Assembly (NCBI GenBank): GCA_044220635.1
Contig: JBGAQP010000007.1
Location: 1 to 64,000 of the forward strand
Source: JBGAQP01 sp044220635
GTDB lineage: Bacteria; Pseudomonadota; Gammaproteobacteria; Burkholderiales; Usitatibacteraceae
Direction of reading: 5' to 3'
DNA: 64,000 bases
The notes under the pieces were generated by a model that worked only from the letters and a program-made list of their open reading frames with translations, was not told the DNA's origin and did no database searches. The stretch's first letter is position 1, and each line of letters begins with the position of its first letter. Below, piece by piece: positions 17,288 through 26,807 of the stretch. The position numbers and the translations under genes are program-made.

Positions 17288-20164
17288 ATGACCGGCACCT
17301 ACGACGCCTGGCTCGTCGCCCTCTCCTTCGTGGTCGCGGTGATCGGTTCCTTCACTGCCCTCGAGTTCGCGGGCCGGGCGGCGAAGCCCGAAGCGCCGAA
17401 GGTGGGCTGGGCGATCGCGGGGGGCGCCTTCACGCTGGGCCTGGGCATCTGGTCGATGCACTTCATTGGCATGCTCGCCTTCCACCTGCCGGTCCCGCTC
17501 GCCTACGACGTGCCCATCACGATCGGCTCCATCGTCCCCGCGGTCCTCGCCTCGTGGATGGCGATGGCGGTCATCCGCGAGGGGAAGCGCTCGGTCCCTT
17601 CGCTCCTCGGCAGCTCCACGCTCATGGGATTCGGCATCGTCGCGATGCACTACGCGGGAATGATGGCGCTCAGGATGTCGCCGCCCATCCGCTACGACGC
17701 GGGGCTCTTCGCCCTGTCGGTCGCGATCGCGATCGGCGCCTCGCTCGCGGCGGTGCTCGTGGGGCTGTGGCTGCGGCCCTCGGGCTCGCCCGAGGCGAAG
17801 GCCGGCTACAAGGTCGCCGCGGCCCTCGCCCTCGGGTTCGCAATATCAGGCATGCATTACACGGGCATGGCGGCCGCCATCTTCGATCCGCAGAGCGTGT
17901 GCCTGTCTACGCCCACGGGCCTCGACCCGCGCGGGCTCGCCACGCTCATCGGCGTGGGCAGCATCGTGCTCATGGCGCTCAGCGCGGCCACCGCCGCGTT
18001 CGACTCGGCGCTCCAGGAGCGCGCCACCGCCATCGCCCGCGAGATGACCCAGGAGCTCGAGCGCAGCCACGAGGCCCTCAAGCGAAGCGAGTCGGTCTCG
18101 CGCGAGGCGCGCGAGCAGCTCGAGATGGTGGTGCGCGGCTCGCCGCTCGCCATCTACACCCGCGACCTCGAGGGCCGGCTCACGAGCTGGAACCCCGCGG
18201 CCGAGCAGATGTTCGGCTGGAAGGCCTCCGAAGTCCTCGGCAAGCCCCTGCCCTCGGTGCCTCCGGGTGCCCGGGACGCGTCGGAGGCGCTGCGCGAGCG
18301 GGTGCTGGGCGGCGAGGACTTCGTGCATTCCGACGTCGACCGCCAGCGCAAGGACGGCACCGTCTTCCCGGTGAGCGCCACCCTCGCGCCGCTGCGCGAT
18401 TCCGCCGGCAACGTGCGCGGCTACGTGACCATCACCGCCGACATCTCGGAGAGGAAGCGCGCCGAGGAAGGCCTGAGGCTTTCGGCGCGCGTGTTCGACA
18501 GCAGCAACGACGGGATCATGATCACCGCGCCCGACACGACGATCCTCGCGGTCAACCGCGCCTTCAGCCGCATCACGGGATTCGCCGAGGCGGAAGCCCT
18601 CGGCAAGACCCCGCGCCTGCTCCAGTCGGGCTGGCAGGACGCGGCCTTCTACCAGGCGATGTGGGAGACGCTGGAGAAGACGGGCCACTGGCGCGGCGAG
18701 ATCTGGGACCGGCGCAAGGACGGCGAGATGTACGCCCAGTGGACGAGCATCAGCGCCGTGAAGGACGCCGAGGGCGCGATCACGCACTACGTGGCGGTGC
18801 TCACCGACATCACGGCGCGCAAGATCGCCGAGGAGCGCCTCGACCACCTCGCCTCCCACGATCCGCTCACGGACCTGCCGAACCGCACGCTCTTCCACGA
18901 GCGCGCGCGGCGGGCGCTCCTCAGGGCGAAGCGAAGCGGCGAGATGGTGGCGGTGCTCTTCCTCGACCTCGACAACTTCAAGAACATCAACGACACGCTC
19001 GGGCATTACGTCGGCGACCTGCTGCTGCAGGAGACGGCGCGGCGCCTGAAGGCGAGCCTGAGGGGCCACGACACGGTCGCGCGCCAGGGCGGCGACGAGT
19101 TCACGATCCTGCTCGAGGACCTGCGCGACCCGCAGGAGGCCGCGGTCGTCGCGCAGAAGCTCCTCGCGGTGTTCGACCGGCCGTTCCTGCCCGAGGGCAA
19201 CGAGGTCTTCGTCACCGCGAGCCTCGGGATCAACCTCTTCCCGAAGGACGCGGACAACCTCGACGACCTGCTGCGCAATGCCGACGTGGCGATGTACCAC
19301 GCGAAGGAGGCGGGCCGGAACAGCTACCGGTTCTACTCCGCGGACCTGAACGTGGGCGCGCGGGAGCGCCTCGAGCTGGAGACGGGGCTTCGCAAGGCGA
19401 TCGAGCGCGGGGAGATGCTGCTGCACTACCAGCCGCAGTTCGACCTCGCTTCCGGCCGGGTGACGGGCGTGGAAGCGCTGCTGCGCTGGCAGCACCCCGA
19501 GCGCGGGCTCCTCACGCCCGGGAGCTTCATCCCGATCGCCGAATCCACGGGGCTCATCGGCCCCATCGGCGAGTGGGTGCTCGAGGAAGCCTGCCGCCAG
19601 AACAAGGCCTGGCAGGCCGCGGGGCTCAAGCGCCTCAGCGTCGCGGTGAACCTCTCGGCGCGCCAGTTCCTCGAGGGGCGCTTCCCCGGCACGATCCGCG
19701 GCGTGCTCGAGCGCACCGCCCTCGACCCGCGCTACCTCGACCTCGAGCTCACCGAGACGATGCTCATGCACGACATCGGCGCGACCGCGCGGATCCTGCA
19801 CGGGCTGCGCGAGCTCGGGGTGATCCTCTCGATCGACGATTTCGGCACGGGGCACTCTTCGCTCAACTACCTCAAGCGCTTCCCCGTCCACCGGATGAAG
19901 ATCGACCAGTCCTTCGTGCGCGGCGTGCACACGGATTCCGAGGACGCCGCCATCGCGCGGGCGATCATCAGCCTCGGCCACGGCCTCGGGCTCAAGGTCG
20001 TCGCCGAGGGGGTCGAATCCGCGGAGCAGCTCGCCTACGTGCGCGCCGAGGGCTGCGACGAGGTGCAGGGCTTCCACCTCGCCCGGCCCATGTCCGCCGC
20101 CGACCTGCAGGCCTTCCTCGAGCGCAACCAGACCGCCGCGGCACTTCGAGGCGGCACCGGCTGA
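17288..20164 (+). CDS. MHYT-PAS-PAS-GGDEF-EAL c-di-GMP protein
   Basis: 958 residues. An N-terminal seven-helix MHYT sensor (about 1-240) has three repeats, MHFIGM, MHYAGM and MHYTGM, thought to bind copper and sense O2, CO or NO. Two PAS domains (about 270-400 and 400-525) lead to a GGDEF domain with intact GGDEF at 601-605 and an EAL domain with EALLRW at 729-734 plus DDFGTGHSSL. Both catalytic signatures are intact, so diguanylate cyclase, phosphodiesterase or switchable activity is possible. A monocistronic gene by position, ending 25 bases before the convergent patatin gene. Confidence 0.96.
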   Translation: MTGTYDAWLVALSFVVAVIGSFTALEFAGRAAKPEAPKVGWAIAGGAFTLGLGIWSMHFIGMLAFHLPVPLAYDVPITIGSIVPAVLASWMAMAVIREGKRSVPSLLGSSTLMGFGIVAMHYAGMMALRMSPPIRYDAGLFALSVAIAIGASLAAVLVGLWLRPSGSPEAKAGYKVAAALALGFAISGMHYTGMAAAIFDPQSVCLSTPTGLDPRGLATLIGVGSIVLMALSAATAAFDSALQERATAIAREMTQELERSHEALKRSESVSREAREQLEMVVRGSPLAIYTRDLEGRLTSWNPAAEQMFGWKASEVLGKPLPSVPPGARDASEALRERVLGGEDFVHSDVDRQRKDGTVFPVSATLAPLRDSAGNVRGYVTITADISERKRAEEGLRLSARVFDSSNDGIMITAPDTTILAVNRAFSRITGFAEAEALGKTPRLLQSGWQDAAFYQAMWETLEKTGHWRGEIWDRRKDGEMYAQWTSISAVKDAEGAITHYVAVLTDITARKIAEERLDHLASHDPLTDLPNRTLFHERARRALLRAKRSGEMVAVLFLDLDNFKNINDTLGHYVGDLLLQETARRLKASLRGHDTVARQGGDEFTILLEDLRDPQEAAVVAQKLLAVFDRPFLPEGNEVFVTASLGINLFPKDADNLDDLLRNADVAMYHAKEAGRNSYRFYSADLNVGARERLELETGLRKAIERGEMLLHYQPQFDLASGRVTGVEALLRWQHPERGLLTPGSFIPIAESTGLIGPIGEWVLEEACRQNKAWQAAGLKRLSVAVNLSARQFLEGRFPGTIRGVLERTALDPRYLDLELTETMLMHDIGATARILHGLRELGVILSIDDFGTGHSSLNYLKRFPVHRMKIDQSFVRGVHTDSEDAAIARAIISLGHGLGLKVVAEGVESAEQLAYVRAEGCDEVQGFHLARPMSAADLQAFLERNQTAAALRGGTG

Positions 20165-20189
20165 GCGGCAACGGCGCCCGACGGGCGGC

Positions 20190-22940
20190 CTACCAGCCGA
20201 GGGGCGGGTGCACCTGCGCCGTGCGCAAGGCCGAGGCGACCTGCCGCCCCACCGCGAGGCCGAGGCGCCGGTACGACTCGAACTGCGATTCGTCGAACCA
20301 CTGGTCGCCGGTGCTCTGGTGCGGGAAGCCGGGGCGCGTGCGGCGGTAGTTCTCCACGTCCGCGGCCACTGCGGGCGGAAGCGAGGACTTCAGGTACACG
20401 AGCCAGCCCACCTTCGCGGGCTCGCTCGGGGAAAGCGGCGGGTAGTTGACCCGCGCGAGCGCGTAGTTGCAGGTGCTCGCGCCGATCGTCCCGTCGGCCG
20501 CGATCGCGGGAACGAGGGCCGCCGGGTCCACCTCGATCTCGATGCCGAAGTCGACGCGCGCCTTGCGCACGAGGTTGCCGAGGTCCTCGAAGCGGAACGC
20601 CGGGTCCGCGGAGGCGTCCGAGGCGACGACCAGGGCGCAGCGGCGGCGCAGCAGCTCGAACACGCCGAGGTTCTCGAAGTGCCCGCCGTCGCTCAGGTAC
20701 ACGTAGTCGCCCTCCTCGTGGGCGCGGGCCGTGAGCTCGCGCAGCAGGCAGGAGATCGACTCGTGCGGGCCGCCCTCGGCCCAGGGCCTCGCCTTGCCCG
20801 GATTGGGCATCCACCAGCCCAGGCGAACGTTGAACGCGGTCATCAGCGCGGCGACGGCGGGCGAGGTGTGGTAGCCCATGTTGGGGCTCGCGGCCGCTCC
20901 CGAGATCGTGATCGCGAGCGAGTGCCCGATGCTCCGGCCGGGCTTGCCGGCGAGGAAGTCCTTCGTCGCGCGGTGGGCGAAGACGGGCACCGTCTCGTCC
21001 ATCCCCGCCTGCTCCGGGCAATCGGCAAAATCGCGCCGCTGCGAGAGGGGCGCGGCGAGCTCGTAGCCGCAGTAGAGCGGCGAGAAGACGAAGGACGCCG
21101 CCTTGCGCTGCTGCCATTCCGCCCGCGGGCGCCCCGAGAGGTTGAGCGCGGTGCAGACGAGCGGATAGGGCCGGATCGGCCGCTCCCCCGGCATGAGCGC
21201 GAGCGCGTGCAGCGCGGGCGAATCCGCGGGCGCGTACCCGGTGAAGGCGTTCGCCCTGCGGTTCGTCGCCGACGCCCCGAGGTAGGCGTGGGCGAGGCGG
21301 TTGCGGTAGTACGAGTGGAAGGAGAAGAGGTTGATGTCCACGCGCCAGGCGAGCAGGAGGGTCACCGCGGCCATCGCGGCGGCCGCGGTGGGCCAGGCGA
21401 GGAGCGGGATGCGCTCGAGTGCGGCGAGGTTCAGGCGCACCGCGCCGACCCAGGAGAGCGGGGTCATGCCACTCGTGGCGGCGGATTGCGCGCCCGAAGC
21501 CCAGGCGAGCACGTCGCGCGTCACCCACACGAGCAGCGTGAAGAGGCCGAGCAGGAAGACGTAGGGCGTGACCGAGAGCGCGAGGTCGAGCCAGCGGTTC
21601 GTCCTCGGGCCGCCGGTGGTCGTGCTCCGGCCGCCCAGCACGCCCGCCGCGGTGGAGGCGAGCCAGAGGAGCGTGGCGCCCGAGAGCGTGATCCGGGCGA
21701 GGCTCACGAGGTAGTCGACGGTGGGCGCGAGCAGCGTCCAGCTCGCGAAGACCGCGACCGGAAGCGCGCTGAGGCTCAGGATCACCGCGGCGATGCGGCT
21801 CAGCCAGTCGTGGGAGAAGGGCCCGAGCGACCAGCCCGCGAGCAGGATCAGCACGAGCACGCAGGTCTCGACGATCGCGACGTAGAGCGGCGGCCCGAGG
21901 AGCGGGACGAGCCAGCCGTGGTCGGCCGCGAGCGGCGCGATGACCACGGGGTAATTCGCCTGGAGGAAGGCGAAGAGCAGCGTGCCGAGCGCGAGCCACA
22001 GGGGCCACCACCCTCGCGGCTGGACCGTGCCGAGGAGGACCGGGTCCTTGCCCTTCTCGAAGCACGCCGGGATCACCGCGGCGGCGAGGAGCCAGAACGC
22101 GGCGAACGGAAGGCCCAGCACGAGCGCGTCCCCGATCCTCGCCCGGACGAAGCCCTGCGGGATCGGCCCCACGACATCCCAGAACGCGGGATTCGCCAGC
22201 GCATAGGCGAGGAGCGTCGCGCCGAAAAGCGAAAGCCCGGCGACGATCCACGGCGAGGCGCCCAGGCGCAGCCAGCAGGCGGCGCGCCGGAAGAGCGGAC
22301 GCGGCGCCTGGCCCCGCAGGTGCGCGACCTCGAAGCCCACGAGCGGTGCGGCGGCGAGCATGAAGGCCATCCCGGCCCAGGACATCGCGTGCGGCGCGGC
22401 GAGGCTCCAGACGTGCAGGAACACGTGGACCGTCGCCCCGGCGAGCAGCGCGGTGACGATCGCCGCGATGAGCAGCATCTGGTTGATGACGAGGTTGCGG
22501 AGGTAGGTGCACGCACCCCAGAGCGTGTCGAGCGAAAGCAGGCCCTTCCGGGGCGTGAGGTAGTTGCTGTGCGCGCGCAGCCACCGGACCTCGGGCGGCT
22601 CCGCGCCCTCGCCGTTCACGGAGCTCGCGAGCGCGTCCTCGACCGCCGCGAGCCCCTTGCGATGGATCCACGCGGTGAGCCAGCCGCCGATGTAGCCGCC
22701 GCCGGAGACCGTGGAGAGGTAGTCGAAGCGCCGGAGCTTGCCGACCTCGGCGAGCGCCTGCAGCACGCCGAGGTTGAAGGTGGCGCTGCGGATGCCGCCG
22801 CCGGAGAGCGCGAGGCCGGCGAGCGGGACGTCCGCGCCGATGGGCGCAAGGCCCGCGTCCTTGCGCGACTGGGCCGCGCGCGCCAGCTCGGCGGGTCGCA
22901 CGTGTTCCTGGAAGGACGAGGCGGCGGAATCCGGGCTCAT
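20190..22940 (-). CDS. patatin-like phospholipase with a central multi-helix membrane domain
   Basis: 916 residues. The N-terminus has the patatin oxyanion motif ALSGGGIRSATFNLGV and the nucleophile elbow STVSGGGYIGG (GxSxG). The catalytic Asp motif SDGGHFENLGVFELL appears only near residue 750. Between them, about residues 160-550, lie roughly eight to ten hydrophobic helices, so the catalytic halves are separated in sequence by a membrane domain. This is much larger than ordinary patatins. The likely role is hydrolysis of membrane lipid acyl esters; the substrate is unknown. It is convergent with the GGDEF-EAL gene. Confidence 0.85.
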   Translation of the reverse strand: MSPDSAASSFQEHVRPAELARAAQSRKDAGLAPIGADVPLAGLALSGGGIRSATFNLGVLQALAEVGKLRRFDYLSTVSGGGYIGGWLTAWIHRKGLAAVEDALASSVNGEGAEPPEVRWLRAHSNYLTPRKGLLSLDTLWGACTYLRNLVINQMLLIAAIVTALLAGATVHVFLHVWSLAAPHAMSWAGMAFMLAAAPLVGFEVAHLRGQAPRPLFRRAACWLRLGASPWIVAGLSLFGATLLAYALANPAFWDVVGPIPQGFVRARIGDALVLGLPFAAFWLLAAAVIPACFEKGKDPVLLGTVQPRGWWPLWLALGTLLFAFLQANYPVVIAPLAADHGWLVPLLGPPLYVAIVETCVLVLILLAGWSLGPFSHDWLSRIAAVILSLSALPVAVFASWTLLAPTVDYLVSLARITLSGATLLWLASTAAGVLGGRSTTTGGPRTNRWLDLALSVTPYVFLLGLFTLLVWVTRDVLAWASGAQSAATSGMTPLSWVGAVRLNLAALERIPLLAWPTAAAAMAAVTLLLAWRVDINLFSFHSYYRNRLAHAYLGASATNRRANAFTGYAPADSPALHALALMPGERPIRPYPLVCTALNLSGRPRAEWQQRKAASFVFSPLYCGYELAAPLSQRRDFADCPEQAGMDETVPVFAHRATKDFLAGKPGRSIGHSLAITISGAAASPNMGYHTSPAVAALMTAFNVRLGWWMPNPGKARPWAEGGPHESISCLLRELTARAHEEGDYVYLSDGGHFENLGVFELLRRRCALVVASDASADPAFRFEDLGNLVRKARVDFGIEIEVDPAALVPAIAADGTIGASTCNYALARVNYPPLSPSEPAKVGWLVYLKSSLPPAVAADVENYRRTRPGFPHQSTGDQWFDESQFESYRRLGLAVGRQVASALRTAQVHPPLGW

Positions 22941-23026
22941 GGAAGACCCTCCGATCGGCGCTCAGGCTACGCCCCGCGCCGGGGCCGGGCAACGGATTTT
23001 GCCGCAGGAGGCGGGCGGCTTCGGCC

Positions 23027-23566
23027 CTAGGGCTTGCCGGCGTAGGCCTCGTCGAAGAGCGCCTCGAGCCGCGGGTGCGCGCCGCGCACCCCGTCGATCA
23101 CGAGCTTCGCCCACTCGAAGTAGCCGCGGCGCCGCGCGAGATCCCACTTGTGCGGCGGGTGGTGCGCCATGTCGCGGAGGTTGCAGATCTTGTCGGCGAG
23201 CTTCACGAGCTTCGCCTTGGTCGAGAGGTGCGGCGCGTGATCCACCTGCGCCTGCTTGCGCTCGGGCTTGCCGAGCTTCGGGTCGTCGGTGACTTCCGCC
23301 ACGATGCCCGCGATGGCCGCGCCGAACTCGCGCTCGAGCTCCTCGCGGGTGGTCTTCGTGTCCTCGATCGTGTCGTGCAGGATCGCCGCGCAGAGCACCT
23401 CGACGTCGTCCACCCCGCCTTCCAGGTGCAGCACGCGGGCGAGCGCGATGGGGTGGTTGATGTAGGGCGAGGCGTCCGCGTCCTTGCGCCGCTGCATGCG
23501 GTGCTTGAGGGCGGCGAAATCGGTGGCTTTGATGAAGAGGCCGAGGTCGTCCACGGCTTCGATCAT
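23027..23566 (-). CDS. SpoT/MESH1-like HD-domain hydrolase
   Basis: 179 residues from the ATG at 23566; a longer reading would translate a repeat and is rejected. The protein is a lone RelA/SpoT-type HD domain: NHPIALARVL, ILHDTIEDT (HD...ED signature), EVTDDPKLGKPERK and KLADKICNLRD. These residues form the Mn-dependent ppGpp 3'-pyrophosphohydrolase site in SpoT and MESH1. No synthetase, TGS or ACT domain follows, so it would be a small alarmone hydrolase or a related nucleotide hydrolase. It is divergent from hslO. Confidence 0.82.
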   Translation of the reverse strand: MIEAVDDLGLFIKATDFAALKHRMQRRKDADASPYINHPIALARVLHLEGGVDDVEVLCAAILHDTIEDTKTTREELEREFGAAIAGIVAEVTDDPKLGKPERKQAQVDHAPHLSTKAKLVKLADKICNLRDMAHHPPHKWDLARRRGYFEWAKLVIDGVRGAHPRLEALFDEAYAGKP

Positions 23567-23587
23567 ACCCTCGGGAAAAAGGGCACG

Positions 23588-23628
23588 ACCCTCGCCCCGG
23601 CCCTCTCCCGGGGCAGGGGACGGGGGGA
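23588..23628. repeat. CCCTCTCCC-type GC-rich repeat between HD gene and hslO
   Basis: A run of complementary blocks (CCCTCGCCCCGGCCCTCTCC followed by GGGGCAGGGGACGGGGGG) can form a hairpin. It belongs to the CCCTCTCCC/GGGAGAGGG repeat type common between genes in many proteobacteria. A relative occurs inside hsdM at 34863-34899. It occupies the divergent promoter region of hslO and the HD gene. Confidence 0.55.
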
Positions 23629-23648
23629 CGGTCACGTATCATCGCCTC

Positions 23649-24503
23649 ATGCCCGCCCCGACCGACCTCACCCAGCGCTTCCTCCTCGAGAACCTCGACA
23701 TCCGCGGCCAGGTGGTGCGCCTGGGGCCGCTGTGGAAGTCGATCCTCGCGCGCAGCGGCTATCCCGAGGCGGCGCGCCAGCTCCTCGGCGAGTTCGCGGC
23801 GATCGCGGTGCTCGTCGGCGCGGGGCTCAAGCACCCGGGGCGCGCGGTGCTGCAGGTGATGGGCCACGGGCCGGTGTCGCTCGCCGTGGCCGACTGCACG
23901 CGCGAGCTCGCGTTGCGCGCGATGCTGCGGGTGGACGCCGCGACCTTCCCGCCGGGCGAGATCCCGCTGCAGGCGCTCTTCGCCGACGGGCGCCTCGCCC
24001 TCACGATCGAGAACGCCTCCACCGGCCGGCAGTTCCAGTCCATCGTGCCGCTCGAAGGCGTCACGCTCGCCGAGTGCTTCGAGCGCTACTTCGACCGCAG
24101 CGAGCAGGTGCCCACGCACCTGTGGGTGCACGCGACGGGCGAGGGCGTGGGCGCGCTGATCCTGCAGAAGCTCCCGAAGGCGGACGAGCGCGACGCCCAC
24201 GGCTGGGCGCGCATTCACCGGCGGGCGGCCTCCGCGAACCCGGCGACCTACCTGGACCGCGACGCGCGGGGGATCGCCGCGGAACTCTTCCCGGAGGAGG
24301 ACCTTCGCCTCTTCGACGCCGCCCCGGTGGCGGACGGCTGCGGCCGCAGCGAGGAGAAGGTGGTGGCGATGCTGCGCGGGCTCGGGCGCACCGAGGTGGA
24401 AGCCGCGCTCGCCGAGCAGGGCTTCGTCACCGTGCGTGACGAAATCTGCAACCAGGAATACCGCTTCGGCTCGGCCGAGGTCGCGCGCATCTTCCGGGCC
24501 TGA
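23649..24503 (+). CDS. hslO: Hsp33-family chaperone with a degenerate zinc/redox site
   Basis: 284 residues from the ATG at 23649. Hsp33 is a cytosolic redox-regulated holdase. The N-terminal domain is clear (LENLDIRGQVVRLGPLW, then VMGHGPVSLAVADC), as is the C-terminal redox domain ending ICNQEYRFGSAEVARIF. The family normally has four zinc cysteines, CxC then CxxC (E. coli 232, 234, 265, 268). Here only C231 and C267 remain: the second is Arg233 (DGCGRSEEK) and the third Asp264 (VRDEICN). The canonical thiol switch therefore cannot form. The identity is secure, but oxidative activation is doubtful. Confidence 0.92.
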   Translation: MPAPTDLTQRFLLENLDIRGQVVRLGPLWKSILARSGYPEAARQLLGEFAAIAVLVGAGLKHPGRAVLQVMGHGPVSLAVADCTRELALRAMLRVDAATFPPGEIPLQALFADGRLALTIENASTGRQFQSIVPLEGVTLAECFERYFDRSEQVPTHLWVHATGEGVGALILQKLPKADERDAHGWARIHRRAASANPATYLDRDARGIAAELFPEEDLRLFDAAPVADGCGRSEEKVVAMLRGLGRTEVEAALAEQGFVTVRDEICNQEYRFGSAEVARIFRA

Positions 24504-24519
24504 ACGGAAGGCAAAAAGA

Positions 24520-24552
24520 GGGGCGGCACGGGTGTGACCCCGAAACCGCCCC
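24520..24552. terminator. possible hairpin between convergent hslO and iorB
   Basis: GGGGCGG (24520-24526) pairs with CCGCCCC (24546-24552) across a 19-base loop. The hairpin lies between two convergent stop codons. The A-rich tract before it would be a U-tract only for minus-strand RNA, so it would best serve iorB. The loop is long, so the support is weak. Confidence 0.3.
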
Positions 24553-24572
24553 GCAAAGCGCACCCGCGAAGC

Positions 24573-26798
24573 CTACGCTTTCTTCAGCGCGGCGAGAACC
24601 TTCTCCGGAGTGAACGGCACCGAGCGCAGGCGCGCGCCCGTGGCGTCGTACACGGCGTTCGCGATCGCCGAGGGCACGACCGCCGCGGTCGGCTCCCCGG
24701 CGCCCCAGGGCTTCTCGGTCGGCCGGTCGATGAGGTCGATGGCGATCGAGGGCACGTCCGAGAAGTGCGTCGTGCGGTAGCTCGCCCAGTCGCGCGAGAG
24801 GATCGTCGAGCGGTCGAACTTGATCTCCTCGTAGAGCACGCGCCCGAGCGTCTGGACGATGTTGCCCTCGATCTGGTTGTTGAGGCCGTCCGGGTTGATG
24901 ATCTGCCCGCAGTCGTGCGCCACGTAGCACTTCTTCACCTGGATGTGCCCCGTGCGGCGGTTCACCTCCACGTCCGCGACCATCCCCACGTAGGTGCGGA
25001 CCAGCTCGTACTTGGTGTAGGTGATGCCGCGGCCGCGGGCGATCTCCCCGGGGTCGCGCGAGCCCTTGCGAGGCGACCACTGGGCGAGCTTCTCCAGCCG
25101 CGCGAGGAGCTCCAGCCCCCGCGCGTCCTTGAGCAGGCGCCGGCGATATTCCAGCGGATCGGCCCCGGACATCGCCGCGAGCTCATCGAGGAAGCTCTCG
25201 TTCGCGAACGTGTTCTGCATCCGTCCCGGCGTGCGGATCCACGAGGGCTTGAACGGCGTCTCCGCGAGCCACTTCGCCGAGCAGCGGATGTTCGGCACGC
25301 CGTAGGGGATGGCGAGCGAGGCGTGGATGTTGCCGGGGTGCGAATCCTCCCGCGGCAGGTTCGCGAGCTCCGCCGGCACGAGCGCGACGACGATGTTCTT
25401 CGGCCGGTCGGGGATGTAGACCTCGGACTGCCACGCCACGACGTTGCCCTTGTCGTCGAGCGCCGCCTTGTGGTCGAGCAGCGTGGGCGGGCCCTTGGGA
25501 TCCCAGCCGTGCTCGTCCTCGCGCGACCACTGCACGCGCACCGGCTTGCCGAGCTCCTTCGCGAGGAGGGCGGCATCGGCCGCCGCGTCCTCGTGGCCGT
25601 TCCTGCCGTAGCAGCCCGCGCCCTCGATGTAGATGCAGCGCACGTCCTCGGGCTTCATCTCGAGCATGCTCGCCATCTGCTTGCGAAGGAGGTGCGTCTG
25701 CTGGGAAGCGCTCCACGAGGTCAGCTTGCCGCCCTTGAACTCCGCCACCGCGCAGGAGGGGCCCATGGTGCCGTGGGTCTGCACCGGCCAGTCATAGCTC
25801 GCCGAGTGCAGCTTCGCCCCGGGCGCGGCGAAGGCGGCGGCCACGTCCCCCGCCTTCTGGAAGTCCTCGGTCTTGTTCACCTTCACCGAGCGCACCCACT
25901 CGAAGAGCTTCGCCTGGTCGGGGAGCCCCTCCCATTTCGACCATTGCGCCTGCACCAGGTGCGAGGCCTTCACCGCGCCCCACTCGCTCTTCGCCACCAC
26001 GGCGAGGAAGTTGCCCTTGCGCACGTGGCCCACGTAGTCCGCGACCTGCTTGCGACACAGGGAATCATCCACGGACTGCAGCGCGGCCTTCATGGCGGGC
26101 GGGCGCACCACGCGGGCGTGCACCATGCCCGGCAGCCGGAAGTCCTGCATGTAGGTGAACTTGCCCGTGAGCTTGTCCGGGATGTCGAGGCGCGCAATGG
26201 ACTTGCCGACGATCGTGTAGTCCTTCGGGTCCTTGAGCGGGGCCTTCGCGTCCACGGGAAGCTCGAAATTCCTGCCGCCGACGAGCTGCGCATAGGCGAT
26301 GCCCTTGCCGCCGGCCCTGGGCGCGCACACCCCGTCCTTCACGACGAGCGAGGCGCGATCCACGCCGAGCTTGCCCGCGGCCTGCGTGACGAGCGCTTCC
26401 CGCGCGGTCGCCGCCGCCTGCCGGATCTGCATGCCGCCGATCTGGATGGAGAGGCTGCCGTAGGTGACCCCCTGGTCGGGCGTGAGCGCCGTGTCGCCCT
26501 GGACGAGCGTCACCTTGTCGAACGGCACGCACAGCTCCTCCGCGGCGATCTGCGTGAGCGCGGTCTTGATGCCGGTGCCGAGGTCCACCTTGCCCGAGTA
26601 GACGGTGATCATCCCCTTCGCGTCCACGGCGAGGAAGCCGTCCACCTTGTCGAGCGCGACGGTCTTCGAGACGGCGGCCGGAGCCGCGGCGCTCGCCACG
26701 GAGCCGCCGAGGGAGAAGGTGACCACGAGGGCGCCGCCGGACTTCAGGAACTCGCGGCGGGAACCGGAAACGGGGCGGTCGATTGTCCTGGTCGTCAT
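24573..26798 (-). CDS. iorB: molybdenum hydroxylase large subunit, isoquinoline 1-oxidoreductase beta type
   Basis: 741 residues. A twin-arginine leader (SRREFLKSGGALVVTFSLGG) indicates Tat export, as known for IorB-type enzymes. The body is a xanthine-oxidase-family molybdopterin subunit with MCD-cofactor-binding regions such as GGSVASAA, QTHGTMGPSCAVAEF, GAGCYGRNGHEDAA and the C-terminal VGMVADVEVNR...HDCGQIINPDG...QIEGNIVQ segment. Paired with the 2Fe-2S subunit immediately upstream, it forms a periplasm-facing hydroxylase of N-heteroaromatics or aldehydes. No FAD subunit is present, typical of the Ior group. The substrate is not defined by sequence. Confidence 0.88.
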   Translation of the reverse strand: MTTRTIDRPVSGSRREFLKSGGALVVTFSLGGSVASAAAPAAVSKTVALDKVDGFLAVDAKGMITVYSGKVDLGTGIKTALTQIAAEELCVPFDKVTLVQGDTALTPDQGVTYGSLSIQIGGMQIRQAAATAREALVTQAAGKLGVDRASLVVKDGVCAPRAGGKGIAYAQLVGGRNFELPVDAKAPLKDPKDYTIVGKSIARLDIPDKLTGKFTYMQDFRLPGMVHARVVRPPAMKAALQSVDDSLCRKQVADYVGHVRKGNFLAVVAKSEWGAVKASHLVQAQWSKWEGLPDQAKLFEWVRSVKVNKTEDFQKAGDVAAAFAAPGAKLHSASYDWPVQTHGTMGPSCAVAEFKGGKLTSWSASQQTHLLRKQMASMLEMKPEDVRCIYIEGAGCYGRNGHEDAAADAALLAKELGKPVRVQWSREDEHGWDPKGPPTLLDHKAALDDKGNVVAWQSEVYIPDRPKNIVVALVPAELANLPREDSHPGNIHASLAIPYGVPNIRCSAKWLAETPFKPSWIRTPGRMQNTFANESFLDELAAMSGADPLEYRRRLLKDARGLELLARLEKLAQWSPRKGSRDPGEIARGRGITYTKYELVRTYVGMVADVEVNRRTGHIQVKKCYVAHDCGQIINPDGLNNQIEGNIVQTLGRVLYEEIKFDRSTILSRDWASYRTTHFSDVPSIAIDLIDRPTEKPWGAGEPTAAVVPSAIANAVYDATGARLRSVPFTPEKVLAALKKA

Positions 26799-26807
26799 GG
26801 CCGCCTC

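Noticed and set aside
17846..20077. 743-codon minus-strand frame over the GGDEF-EAL gene
   Set aside because: No domain pattern, and the plus strand has intact MHYT, GGDEF and EAL motifs.
23567..23635. N-terminal extension of the HD hydrolase
   Set aside because: It would translate the GC-rich repeat (Pro/Gly/Glu/Arg peptide). The ATG at 23566 begins the folded domain.
24504..24572. Strong terminator between hslO and iorB
   Set aside because: The hairpin has a 19-base loop and no U-tract for hslO, so it is kept only as a low-confidence feature.
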